Below, one piece after another: positions 1-10,150 of a stretch of 64,000 nt of DNA (the first letter of the stretch is position 1; each line of letters starts with the position of its first letter). The notes under the pieces were generated by a model, which saw nothing but the letters and a program-made list of their open reading frames with translations, made no database searches and was not told where the DNA came from. A program made the translations under genes and the position numbers. Source of the stretch: Pomphorhynchus laevis (lineage: Eukaryota > Acanthocephala > Palaeacanthocephala > Echinorhynchida > Pomphorhynchidae); the NCBI GenBank assembly GCA_012934845.2, contig WNNJ02003128.1, forward strand, positions 1 to 64,000, given 5' to 3'.

Positions 1-20
1 ATATATATATATATATATAT
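1..20. repeat. AT dinucleotide microsatellite
   Basis: Pure AT repeat at the window edge. Bases 21-137 after it are AT-rich single-copy sequence with no recognised feature. A longer AT tract lies on the far side of the satellite array, so the array is flanked by AT repeats on both sides. Confidence 0.8.
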
Positions 21-274
21 TAACCGAAAAGAAGGACAATTATTATATATTTACACAATTATTTTTATTATAATGAAAGCGTCCTACAACGGATCCCGAA
101 AGCTGTTAACCTCTTCATTCAAATATATATGTGTATATAATATTATATAAATATTTTTGCAGCCTGCCCCCGGATCGCAGAGCGATACGGCATTATAGTT
201 GTTACTAATTAGTAAACGGGGGAAACGGACAAAACTGGGTATTGGAAACCATCACAGTCCATCATCAATCAAAT

Positions 275-314
275 CCCTAGACCGGTTTCTGCTTATTGAG
301 CTTTATCAGTAGCG
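275..314 (-). ncRNA. Hammerhead ribozyme, unit 1 (core changed)
   Basis: Minus-strand type I hammerhead. Box 1 reads CTGATAA instead of CTGATGA and one stem I arm is CGCTA, so this copy is probably inactive. GAAA and CCGGTC are kept. Predicted cut after the C opposite base 280. Confidence 0.7.
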
Positions 315-606
315 TCCAGATTTTAAGAGTGTTCAGAGATCCTCCACCACAGTTTAGAAGGGTTCATCACAAGGATGATTATTACAACACTACCTTCAAG
401 TCCACAGGCGATCACAAAAGTTACAACACGACCTTCAAGTCCACAGGCGATCACAAAAGTGATTCGGCAGTATATTATATAAATATTTTTGCAGCCTGCC
501 CCCGGATCGCAGAGCGATACGGCATTATAGTTGTTACTAATTAGTAAACGGGGGAAACGGACAAAACTGGGTATTGGAAACCATCACAGTCCATCATCAA
601 TCAAAT

Positions 607-646
607 CTCTAGACCGGTTTCTGCTCAATGAGCTTCATCAGTAAGG
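607..646 (-). ncRNA. Hammerhead ribozyme, unit 2
   Basis: Core boxes CTGATGA, GAAA and GTC are intact. Stem II is stronger than in other units (GCTC paired with GAGC around an ATT loop), while stem I (CCTTA with TAGAG) has one mismatch. Predicted cut after the C opposite base 612. Confidence 0.8.
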
Positions 647-899
647 TCCAGATTTTAAGAATGTCCAGAGATCCTCCACCACAGTTTAGAAGGGTTCATC
701 ACAAGGATGATTATTACAACACGACCTTCAAGTCCACAGGCGATCACAAAAGTGATTCGGCAGTATATTATATAAATATTTTTGCAGCCTGCCCCCGGAT
801 CGCAGAGCGATACGGCATTATAGTTGTTACTAATTAGTAAACGGGAGAAACGGACAAAACTGGATATTGGAAACCATCACAGTCCATCATCAATCAAAT

Positions 900-939
900 C
901 CCTAGACCGGTTTCTGCTTATTGAGCTTCATCAGTAGGG
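900..939 (-). ncRNA. Hammerhead ribozyme, unit 3 (consensus)
   Basis: Consensus copy: stem I CCCTA/TAGGG perfectly paired, CTGATGA, stem II GCT/AGC, GAAA, and self-complementary stem III ACCGGT. Predicted cut after the C opposite base 905. Confidence 0.88.
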
Positions 940-1191
940 TCCAGATTTTAAGAGTGTTCAGAGATCCTCCACCACAGTTTAGAAGGGTTCATCACAAGGA
1001 TGATTATTACAACACGACCTTCAAGTCCACAGGCGATCACAAAAGTGATTCGGCAGTATATTATATAAATATTTTTGCAGCCTGCCCCGGATCGCAGAGC
1101 GATACGGCATTATAGTTGTTACTAATATATAAACGGGGGAAACGGACATAACTGGGTATTGGAAACCATCACAGTCCATCAGCAATCAAAT

Positions 1192-1231
1192 CCCTAGACC
1201 GGTTTCTGCTTATTGAGCTTCATCAGTAGGG
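1192..1231 (-). ncRNA. Hammerhead ribozyme, unit 4 (consensus)
   Basis: Same consensus core and fully paired stem I as unit 3. Predicted cut after the C opposite base 1197, 292 bp from the unit 3 site. Confidence 0.88.
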
Positions 1232-1484
1232 TCCAGATTTTAAGAGTGTTCAGAGATCCTCCACCACAGTTTAGAAGGGTTCATCACAAGGATGATTATT
1301 ACAACACGACCTTCAAGTCCACAGGCGATCACAAAAGTGATTCGGCAGTATATTATATAAATATTTTTGCAGCCTGCCCCCGGATCGCAGAGCGATACGG
1401 CATTATAGTTGTTACTAATTAGTAAACGGGGGAAACGGACAAAACTGGGTATTGGAAACCATCACAGTCCATCATCAATCAAAT

Positions 1485-1524
1485 CCCTAGACCGGTTTCT
1501 GCTTATTGAGCTTCATCAGTAGGG
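1485..1524 (-). ncRNA. Hammerhead ribozyme, unit 5 (consensus)
   Basis: Consensus core, last minus-strand unit before the array inverts. Predicted cut after the C opposite base 1490. Confidence 0.88.
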
Positions 1525-1868
1525 TCCAGATTTTAAGAGTGTTCAGAGATCCTCCACCACAGTTTAGAAGGGTTCATCACAAGGATGATTATTACAACAC
1601 GACCTTCAAGTCCAATACCCAGTTTTGGTATTGGAAACTGGGTTTCCAATACCCAGTTTTGTCCGTTTCCCCGTTTACTAATTAGTAACAACTATAATGC
1701 CGTATCGCTCTGCGATCTCGGGGCAGGCTGCAAAAATATTCATATAATATACTGCCGAATCACTTTTGTGATCGCCTGTGGACTTGAAGGTCGTGTTGTA
1801 ATAATCATCCTTGTGATGAACCCTTCTAAACTGTGGTGGAGGATCTCTGAAAACTCTTAAAATCTGGA

Positions 1869-1908
1869 CCCTACTGTTGAAGCTCAATAAGCAGAAACCG
1901 GTCTAGGG
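1869..1908 (+). ncRNA. Hammerhead ribozyme, unit 6 (core changed)
   Basis: First plus-strand unit after the inversion. Box 1 reads CTGTTGA, losing an invariant A, so cleavage is doubtful. Stem I CCCTA/TAGGG, GAAA and CCGGTC are intact; the site would be after base 1903. Confidence 0.72.
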
Positions 1909-2160
1909 ATTTGATTGATGATGGACTGTGATGGTTTCCAATACCCAGTTTTGTCCGTTTCCCCGTTTACTAATTAGTAACAACTATAATGCCGTATCGC
2001 TCTGCGATGCGGGGGCAGGCTGCAAAAATATTTATATAATATACTGCCGAATCACTTTTGTGATCTCCTGCGTACTTGAAGGTCGTGTTGTAATAATTAT
2101 CCTTGTGATGAACCCTTCTAAACTCTGGTGGAGGATCTCTGAACACTCTTAAAATCTGGA

Positions 2161-2200
2161 CCCTACTGATGAAGCTCAATAAGCAGAAACCGGTCTAGGG
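2161..2200 (+). ncRNA. Hammerhead ribozyme, unit 7 (consensus)
   Basis: Consensus plus-strand copy. CCCTA pairs with TAGGG (stem I), CTGATGA and GAAA flank GCT/AGC (stem II), and GAAACCGGTC leaves a stem III that is a palindrome without a loop. Predicted cut after base 2195. Confidence 0.9.
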
Positions 2201-2453
2201 ATTTGATTGATGATGGACTGTGATGTTTTCCAATACCCAGTTTTGTCCGTTTCCCCCGTTTACTAATTAGTAACAACTATAATGCTGTATCGCTCTGCTA
2301 TCCGGGGGCAGGCTGCGAAAATATTTATATAATATACTGCCGAATCACTTTTGTGATCGCCTGTGGACTTGAAGGTCGTGTTGTAATAATCATTTTTGTG
2401 ATGAACCCTTCTAAACTGTGGTGTAGGATCTCTGAACACTCTTAAAATCTGGA

Positions 2454-2493
2454 CCTTACTGATAAAGCTCAATAAGCAGAAACCGGTCTAGGG
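2454..2493 (+). ncRNA. Hammerhead ribozyme, unit 8 (core changed)
   Basis: Box 1 is CTGATAA, the same change as in units 1 and 11; stem I is CCTTA with TAGGG (one wobble pair). The site would be after base 2488. Confidence 0.72.
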
Positions 2494-2746
2494 ATTTGAT
2501 TGATGATGGACTGTGATGGTTTTCAATATCCAGTTTTGTCCGTTTCCCCCGTTTACTAATTAGTAACAACTATAATGCCGTATCGCTCTGCTATCCGGGG
2601 GCAGGCTGCAAAAATATTTATATAATATACTGCCGAATCACTTTTGTGATCGCCTGTGGACTTCAAGGTCGTGTTGTAATAATCATTTTTGTGATGAACC
2701 CTTCTAAACTGTGGTGGAGGATCTCTGAACACTCTTCAAATCTGGA

Positions 2747-2786
2747 CCCTACCGATGAAGCTCAATAAGCAGAAACCGGTCTATGG
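2747..2786 (+). ncRNA. Hammerhead ribozyme, unit 9 (core changed)
   Basis: Box 1 is CCGATGA and the stem I 3' arm is TATGG, so both an invariant base and stem I pairing are damaged. The site would be after base 2781. Confidence 0.7.
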
Positions 2787-3038
2787 ATTTGATTGACGAT
2801 GGACTGTGATGGTTTCCAATACCCAGTTTTGTCCGTTTCCCCGTTTACTTATTAGTAACAGCTATAATGCCGTATCGCTCTGCTATCCGGGGGCAGGCTG
2901 CAAAAATATTTATATAATATACTGCCGAATCACTTTTGTGATCGCCTGTGGACTTGAAGGTCGTGTTGTAATAATCATCCGTGTGATGAACCCTTTTAAA
3001 CTGTGGTGGAGGATCTCTGAACACTTTTAAAATCTGGA

Positions 3039-3078
3039 CCTTACTGATGAAGCTCAATAAGCAGAAACCGGTCTAGGG
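3039..3078 (+). ncRNA. Hammerhead ribozyme, unit 10
   Basis: CTGATGA, GAAA and GTC intact; stem I CCTTA/TAGGG with one T-G wobble. Predicted cut after base 3073. Confidence 0.86.
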
Positions 3079-3330
3079 ATTTGATTGATGATGGACTGTG
3101 ATGGTTTCCAATATCCAGTTTTGTCCGTTTCCCCGTTTACTAATTAGTAACAACTATAATGCCGTATCGCTCTGCTATCCGGGGGCAGGCTGCAAAAATA
3201 TTTATATAATATACTGCCGAATCACTTTTGTGATCGCCTGTGGACTTGAAGGTCGTGTTGTAATAATCATCCTTGTGATGAACCCTTCTAAACTGTGGTG
3301 GAGGATCTCTGAACACTCTTAAAATCTGGA

Positions 3331-3370
3331 CCTTACTGATAAAGCTCAATAAGCAGAAACCGGTCTAGGG
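3331..3370 (+). ncRNA. Hammerhead ribozyme, unit 11 (core changed)
   Basis: Last unit. Box 1 is CTGATAA; the rest of the core is kept. The site would be after base 3365. The array ends about 85 bp further on in AT repeats. Confidence 0.72.
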
Positions 3371-3452
3371 ATTTGATTGATGATGGACTGTGATGGTTTC
3401 CAATACCCAGTTTTGTCCGTTTTCCCCGTTTACTAATTAGTAACAACTATAT

Positions 3453-3460
3453 ATATAATA

Positions 3461-3553
<93 letters not shown>
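3453..3553. repeat. AT dinucleotide microsatellite
   Basis: About 100 bp of nearly pure AT repeat joining the hammerhead array to the 3' end of a LINE-D copy. Because it directly follows that LINE end on the minus strand, it may have grown from the LINE's simple-repeat tail. Confidence 0.85.
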
Positions 3554-3557
<4 letters not shown>

Positions 3558-3665
3558 GTAGCAATTGCGTGCCGGCACACGCTTAAATGACCACAACAAC
3601 AAAAATCTAAATCATGTTTCGAGGAGGTGAGTACTGTGGCGGCATTTAGATGCAATAAAGAGGAG
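3554..3665 (-). mobile_element. LINE-D 3' end (about 110 bp)
   Basis: Read on the minus strand this is the end of the D family: a pyrimidine-rich C-terminal coding remnant, then GTTGTGGTCATTTAAGCG, the 3' hairpin at 3567-3582 (GCGTG paired with CACGC plus one wobble) and the AT tail. It is a strongly 5'-truncated insertion. Confidence 0.72.
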
Positions 3666-5029
3666 GGAATATAAAAGTATATAAAGTAAAAGTTGGTAAA
3701 AACATCTTATTATTAAAATTTAATGTCTGAAAATATGATTATCACCTGCTAAAATCCGATTTAGCACGTACGTATCTTACTAATACCTTCCGTAATGCTT
3801 ACCTTATTCGCTCAAATAAAGGTATATCCATTATATGTTGCCCTGTGCTCTTAATACATCTTATTCCCGATTCAAAATAGGGAAATCTTAATTCTATGGT
3901 AAAATGATAGTATGGGGAAAAGATAATGCGGTGATTGTGAGTTGGGATAGGGGAAGGATAAACGAAAAAAGGGAAATTAGGAAGTAGAGGAAAGGGAAGG
4001 GGGAAATGATGGACGGGGAAAATTGAGAAAGACGAAAAGGTAGACGTGGGAGGGGAAATGAAGGGAATGAGGGGAATGGCGAAAGTGGAAGGATCAGGAG
4101 AGATACGGAAAGTTAAAATAAACCTTTTTTAAAGGCAGAATCATTCCCAGCGATCTTTGGAAAGATTATATCAAATTAGAATACTATGGTTACAACCACT
4201 ATTAACTGTTAACTATTCACAAAATTTTCGTGGATCCAATCTCAAGTATAAATGATTTATTAGCATGTGTACATATTATTCTAAATTTCTAAGATGTCAT
4301 ACTCAGCGAATTGAGGCACAATAGCGTCCATTAAAACATTTTATAGAGGAAAATTTGAGAATAGCGTCCACAAGAAAATATGGGCAAAAGGCAAAAAATA
4401 AAGGATGGATGAACCTTTATTTGAGCGAATATGCTTGTAGGCGAAGTTTGAGCCATAATAAATTTATACCGTTTTGGAAACTTTTGGACGACAGTAAAGA
4501 GTTATTTTAAGTTAAAACATTTAATCAAAATGATGTATTTTTGTCATTTCTATGGTGAGAACCTAAATTGAACAAGCTATCGCTTATTGAACATTGTATT
4601 TATCTTCTTCTTGGAGTTAAATTGATCTAAAATTTTGTTATTAGGTATATTCTACATTGGTGATTCAAATAAAAGACAAAATCAGTGTCCATAATTGAAA
4701 AATATCTTACTAATACCTTCCGTTATGCAAAATATGATATCCGAAAAAGGCGGTATGAAACTAAACATTACCCCTATAGATTATTATCTAAGTTTATTTG
4801 AGCTAAAATTTTGATAGTTGGTATATTCGACATCGCTAATTTACATAATATGAAAAAATCGTTGTGTCCATATTTGAAAAAATTGTGAAAAAAAAGTTAA
4901 CTCACTTAAAATATAATTTTTATCATAAAATTTTTTAACTCACTTTTCTTAATATACCTTTTCTTATGCTATGAACAATTGTCTATTGATGAGGTATTTA
5001 ACGTTTAAGGTCGTAATATGCACTACACA
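3666..5029. other. AT-rich gene-free stretch with a purine tract
   Basis: No gene is seen. Bases about 3915-4115 are strongly purine-rich on the plus strand (runs of GGGGA and GGAAA), ending in TTAAAATAAAC like a worn LINE-D 3' end. The 20-mer ATCTTACTAATACCTTCCGT occurs at 3773 and again at 4704. Short diverged repeats beginning GGTATATTC occur near 4645 and 4816, so the area probably holds old unidentified repeats. Confidence 0.5.
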
Positions 5030-5436
5030 TTTTTATTTTTTATTTTTTTACTAAAAAAATAAAAATTAAAAATCTCGAAGTATGAGATGACTTAAATTTT
5101 ATAAATCAATTCAAAAAAATTGACTTTAACATTATATAAAATGTGATTTATTAATTTGATTTATTGATTTAGAATTTTTATTTTTATTTTTATCTATTTT
5201 TATTTATATTTTTTAGTTTATAATTATATTAAATACGTATACTATGTAGCTGAATTGATTTAATTGTAAGTAATCAACTTCAATTAAATGTAAAATTTTA
5301 ATTTCAGCTTATCATTTTTATTTTTATTTTTATTATTTCAATTTTTTATTTTTTATTTTATAAAATCTTATAACAATTAGTATATTAGCATTATTATTTT
5401 TATTTATTTTGTAATTTTATTAAATACGTAGACTCA
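5030..5436 (+). mobile_element. Two PLE 3'-terminal fragments in tandem
   Basis: Two consecutive copies of the PLE 3' tail seen elsewhere in the window: an AT-rich run containing AAAATTGACTTT, then TTATATTAAATACGTA followed by a version of GACTCAGTTAGCTGA. The first ends near 5265, the second at about 5436 with TACGTAGACTCAGTC. Both lack the structured motif and coding part. Bases 5437-6439 are AT-rich with nothing recognised. Confidence 0.6.
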
Positions 5437-6439
5437 GTCATAGAAAAGATAGAAATACGTAGACAAAAACAGAAATAATTCGTCTAGATTTTCGGTGAAA
5501 TCAAACTTTCATTGTTTTCAAACAAGAAAACTTGTTTGAAAAATGATTTTAATTAGCGGTTGCATCTTTTTAGTTTCTATTAAATAGATACTGTAGTCAA
5601 TTTATCGTAATTAATATTAGTTAATAATCAACTATTAATGGGTATAATATTATCCATATTTAAGATTTTTTAAGATACTACTAAAAACATCTTAAAAAAT
5701 TATTGAAAACTGAAATTGTGTTTTATATTTCCTGTATAAAAGAAAACTATTGCTATTTGTATTTTTAAAATTAACATATTTTATATTTATATTGCTGTTG
5801 GTATATTAGAAACTCAGAATTAGTAAATTTTGTCCATTTTATTTAAATTTATTCAAAAATTGGATCAATATTGATTCCTTTAGGAAATTTTTATTCCAAA
5901 AAGTACCAATTTAGCAAAATTAACATATATACTGTTTATATATACGTAGATTTTTGTATATTTTTACTATATTTTTTATTTTATGATCGTACACAATATG
6001 AATAATTATGTATTTATTTTACTAAGCATCATGTCTTATTTAAAAAATTAGGAATTTCGTCTATAAATATTTTGTCGTATAAATCTATATTTGATTGCTG
6101 CATTAATACCTTTATTTCGACAGTCTAATAATAATTCTTGCTATAATGAACGTTTCCGATCCTTAAAATAAAATTTTTACTAATGAAATTACAAAATTGT
6201 GTTACGACGAAACGATTTTCATAAATATACAAAAAAATTTAAATAAAAATTTTATAATTAAATAATATTTAATTTTTACCAAAATATGAATTTCTGTAAA
6301 TTTTAATATTTTCGATATTTCTGAGAATATTGATATTACATATGAATTGATTGAATTGATCTGAAATGATTATCTTCGGTTAAAAGCTGATTAAGTACGG
6401 GCATAAAAATTGTCTTGGTGATTGTTATATTAATTCGAT

Positions 6440-7372
6440 TTAGTTTTATTCTAGATTACTTTGTGTTGAATAAAACCTACTTGGTTTAAGCTACAACAAT
6501 TTATTCAACACAATAATGACTCAAATCAATGTCGCTGGATAGTCAACAAATCAATCAACTCTCACAGTCATCTGGCCAACGTTCGAACATTCGACTAGAA
6601 CAATTCGATGTGTCTTCAGATGAAAGCGACAGTCAAAGAAAGTTTAGGCTTTGGAAACGCAACTTCACATATTTGTTGACGACGAGTCCAGACGTAAATC
6701 CTTTGGAATGCCAAAGGATTTATGCCAATCATTGAGGATTGCACGGAATTTAAGGATGCCATGTCTACACTGGAGCGAATATATATAAAGAAACCTAATG
6801 AAATTCTTGCGAGACACATACTGTCGATTCGATCACAGAAAATCGACGAAGATATAGATTCCTTTGTGCAGTCACTACGTTAATTGTCCAGAGATTGCAA
6901 TTTCAAAACTGCAACCGCTGATGAGTTTAGAAATGAGTACATAAGGGATTCGTTTATACGGGGTTTGCGTTCAGATACAGTCAGACAGCGTCTTCTCGAA
7001 TTTGATCAGTTGGATTTGGACAGGGCTTCACTGTCGCTAAATCACTTACGACCGCACAACAAAGTATCGGCATTTATCATTTGACTGACGAATCAGAACC
7101 AACTCAGCGGTTAAGTGTGATGGCTGTCAACACTGAGAAGAAAATATCCTCTGTAATTAAAATGGATTCCGATAACGAATTGGGTTCAAGTCAACATTGT
7201 GTAAATTAGGTGAGCGTTACTCCGAACCGTTATACGTACGTAAAGGGTACAACATGTTATTTCTGTGGAGGAAGAAAACATCAACGATTAAATTGTCCAG
7301 CCAGAATGATAACATGTCATAAATGCGGAAAACAGGGACACTTTGCTCGTGTATGCAATTCTTCAAAACGAG
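6440..7372 (+). mobile_element. Fossil LTR retroelement, gag region
   Basis: A broken gag-like region. Frames near 6529-6730 and 6884-7084 resemble the structural part of gypsy-type gag (a segment rich in W, R and Y, then one ending in a IRDSFIRGLRS-type stretch), and 7250-7370 carries two zinc knuckles of the form CX2CX4HX4C (CYFCGGRKHQRLNC and CHKCGKQGHFARVC). No pol, envelope or clear pair of LTRs is visible. It has several breaks and looks old. It stops where a LINE-D fragment begins, so the 3' part was lost or replaced. The assignment to the gypsy group is tentative. Confidence 0.65.
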
Positions 7373-9162
7373 ATCCGTTTACTCCGTCTCTCCGTGATTT
7401 CTATCTTGCTCTTCGCCGGTGTCATCTCCACCTACTACGTACCAACTGCAACTCCTATTGGCAGCATAAAATCTACACTTCATTAAACTCTAAGTCTCTC
7501 CAGCATACTTTTAACTCAATACTTTCTCGCTCCTCTTCGTCTTGCAACATCAATCCCAATGACTATTCGTCATTTCCTCAGAATAAAGTGTCAACGTTGC
7601 TTTCTCATAACCTCGTATCCATTCCATCTCACTGCTACTCGCATCGCCTCATTTTCTCCCGGAACTATTTCATCTTCTTCCTGTCTCAACTGCCGAAGTC
7701 TCATATGTCCTCATGTCCTTGCCCAACAACACCTCACATGCCGATCCCCTGCCTATGCACATACTTTAATCCATATGCTCATCAATATCCCTTTTCCTCA
7801 CCACCTTGTTTAACTCATCCATCCGCAGTCGTTTCTTTCCTTCACACTGGAAATCTCACATCGTTCGTATCTCCTTAAGAAGCAATCGCTCGAACCCTCA
7901 CTTTCTTCTAGCTATCGCCCTATTTCACTCCTCTCTACTCTTTCCAAGCTCTTAGAGCTCCTTATCTTAATAAAGATCAACGTTTATCTCTATTCATCCA
8001 ATATGTACCTTCCTTTTCAATCTGCTTTCCGCTGTAATCAATCCACATAAATCGCCTGCATGAAAGTTCACAACGACTTACTCATTTCTAGTGACAAGGC
8101 TTTATATAGTGTTCTCATCTCCCTCGACCTCTCCTCCGCCTTCCACATCGTTGACCACTCTGTCCTCCTTTATCGCCTTCGTTATGATTACGGCTTTTCT
8201 TCTTCATCTGTAGCATGGTTTGCCTCATATCTATCCGACCGTTCCTTTCGAGTCTGTTCAAATTCACTATCCTTTCCTCCCATCCCTATTTTCTGCGGGG
8301 TCCCACAAGGTTCAGTCTTAGGACCCCTGCTTTTCTCTCTTCTACTTAGCGATCTCTCTCCGTTTATCAAACCTTACTCTTTTAACGTCATGCAATACTC
8401 CGATGACATCATCATCTATGCTCATGCACCCGCACATCGCTACACGATATCGCAATTTCTGCCTCTAACTGTGTTTCTTCTATCTACAAACATCTCTCCC
8501 ATCTCCGTATCGTTCTAAACCTAGGCAAGTCCGAATTCAAGTTCCGCGTTTATCTAACATATCTCCTCCCCGTGTATATTTTGCCTTGTCAATCATCCCT
8601 ATAGTCCACAATCTCATTTTCTTAGAATTCCATTCAATGATCACCTTTCCCTTAAACCCTTCGTCCGCGACAAGGTCTGCTCGTCTAACTTAATTCCCCG
8701 TGGTATCTGCCGTATCCGCCCCATTATCGATTTTCGTTCTTGTATGTCTTTTCTTTAATCACTTCTCTTTCCTAAAATCGATTACTGCGTTAGCCTTTTT
8801 GCGAATTCTCCAAAATCCGTCTTACTACCCCGACAACGCATCATCAACTACGCCGTTCGAGTGCTCTTACGTCTCTGTCGCTTCGACTACACATACATAT
8901 ATCTTGGCCAACTCTCCTGGCTCACCATCCACATCCGCATACAACTCCACCTTCTCGTAACTTTTTGTCTCATCGCTGTCGGCTCCCCATCGTTCATCAA
9001 CCTCTATTTCATAGACGACACTCGCCCCCACCTCTCTCTATCGCTGCGTTCCCGTCATACCCTCTTACTCCACGTTCCCAATTACTCCAACAACTACGGT
9101 CTTTGATCCTTCCTCGTTGCCGCCCCACTCGCCTGGAATCAGCTCCCACTCGACGTTCGTGA
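7373..9162 (+). mobile_element. LINE-D fragment d1, truncated at both ends
   Basis: Matches the D element at about 60640-62410 from the region before the reverse transcriptase (RT) to near the C-terminus. A run at 8060-8518 shows the RT motifs LISLDLSSAFHIVDHS, CGVPQGSVLGPLL and YSDD where YADD is expected; frames at 8700-9106 match the C-terminal part. Stops and frameshifts make it non-functional. It lacks the D 3' end, stopping at CTCGACGTTCG, which is unusual because LINE copies normally keep the 3' end. It was therefore cut by a later event or arose by recombination. It joins the gag fossil directly at its 5' side. Confidence 0.85.
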
Positions 9163-9762
9163 CTCAGCAATCGCTCATACAGATGAGGTATTTGTTTAAA
9201 TGCTAATATGGTACAATTCACACATTAAGCATTATGCGTGAATGGCAATCAAATCACACATTAAGCATTGATGCAACATGTCACTTTTGGACGACCACTT
9301 TAGCATCGAAACGATGGAGTTCTCGGCAACACTATATGTATAATGAAGTACCCACTGCTCGTTTCGGTTGACTGTTGACATTGTGAATGAAAGCCTTTCC
9401 GACACTTTCTTGCGCTTTTTACCAGATCGAATTGCTGTGCGGACCATCCTTAAACACAGTGTAGATGTTGTCGCTGCACTCTTGGGATCCTTAATGAATA
9501 CGGCATGTATAATGGATGTGCCCGGATGTGCTTTGTAAACCACTGTCCAGACTTACGAAATACGGCATTTATATAAAATGGTGTGACTTGCAAGACTGGA
9601 CTTTAATTCACGACTTTCAGACACCAAGTTACTTCTAGACGACCACTCTAGCATCGAAATTATGGAATACTCTGCAAAATTATCAGTATAATGAAGTACC
9701 CACTGGTCGTTTCGGTTGACTGTGTGCCATTGTTGTTTGATATTACCATAATTAGCGAAAAT
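9163..9762. repeat. Unrecognised 0.6-kb unit with 86-bp direct repeats
   Basis: Two copies of an 86-bp sequence beginning GACGACCACT lie at 9290-9374 and 9638-9723, about 85% alike. Between and around them the composition is more balanced than in the AT-rich surroundings. The frame described in the next entry covers the first copy. The layout could be a short transposon, a former exon pair or a satellite pair; nothing decides between these. Confidence 0.5.
9232..9543 (-). CDS. Unrecognised frame, 103 codons
   Basis: The reading frame starts with MVYKAHPGTSIIHAV, has a basic stretch IRSGKKRKK in the middle and ends LKWSSKSDMLHQCLM plus a short tail. I do not recognise the family. The residue mix (K, R, S, T, V spread evenly) is more protein-like than the neighbouring AT-rich frames, and its 3' half is partly duplicated 350 bp away with changes. 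It could be an exon, part of a transposon protein or a chance frame. No splice sites or promoter were identified. Confidence 0.25.
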   Translation of the reverse strand: MVYKAHPGTSIIHAVFIKDPKSAATTSTLCLRMVRTAIRSGKKRKKVSERLSFTMSTVNRNEQWVLHYTYSVAENSIVSMLKWSSKSDMLHQCLMCDLIAIHA

Positions 9763-10150
9763 TGTTCACAAGGCTGTAAACATTTTTAGATTATAATTAA
9801 TCATGTTGATTAATCTTAATCTGCTGTCATTTTAAAAGTGAAATGAATACATAGGTGTACACACAAAGATACCCAATTTAATGATTTATTTTATAATTTT
9901 AATTTTTTACATAATAAATATTCGAGCAAATGTGGAAATTTTGAAAATCACTTTCAGACTATTACATCATTGATGTTAATACTCAGCGCTAATTAAGGCT
10001 TAAACCAATATATCTTAAATAATGGATTTGAATCAAATGTAAAATATTATTTTTAAAAGTCGTTTTCAGCTTATTAACTCATTGATAATCAGGTAATTTG
10101 AGCGAATTGTTACATATGCTAATTTAAGTCTATTGCATTAGATCTACTTT
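9763..10150. other. AT-rich stretch, nothing recognised
   Basis: No gene, RNA or repeat recognised; low-complexity AT-rich sequence leading into the foldback repeat. Confidence 0.5.

Larger units (their letters stand above)
138..3452. repeat. Hammerhead-bearing satellite array (retrozyme-like), inverted
   Basis: Eleven units of 292-293 bp, measured between successive ribozyme cleavage sites; the first interval is 332 bp because a 39-bp piece is duplicated at about 381-459. Units left of about 1613 have the ribozyme on the minus strand, units right of about 1655 on the plus strand, so the two half-arrays form a long inverted repeat. Each unit holds one type I hammerhead: CTGATGA, a short stem II, GAAA, CCGGTC, and stem I arms CCCTA and TAGGG. 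Units differ by a few percent. Tandem units of about 300 bp with a minimal type I hammerhead match what is known of animal retrozymes, non-coding repeats transcribed into self-cleaved circular RNAs. No protein gene belongs to the array: a 69-codon frame recurs in every unit but has no ATG and lies antisense to the ribozyme. Confidence 0.88.

Noticed and set aside
296-3349. A 69-codon frame conserved in nearly every satellite unit
   Set aside because: It has no ATG (it opens at TTG), runs antisense through the ribozyme core, and is conserved only because the repeats are similar. Not a gene.
138-3452. CRISPR-like array
   Set aside because: The units are 292 bp and repeated over their full length, with no short-repeat/variable-spacer pattern, and the genome is eukaryotic.
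3467-3655. Minus-strand frame ending in an isoleucine-tyrosine repeat
   Set aside because: It is the translation of the AT microsatellite joined to a LINE 3' end.
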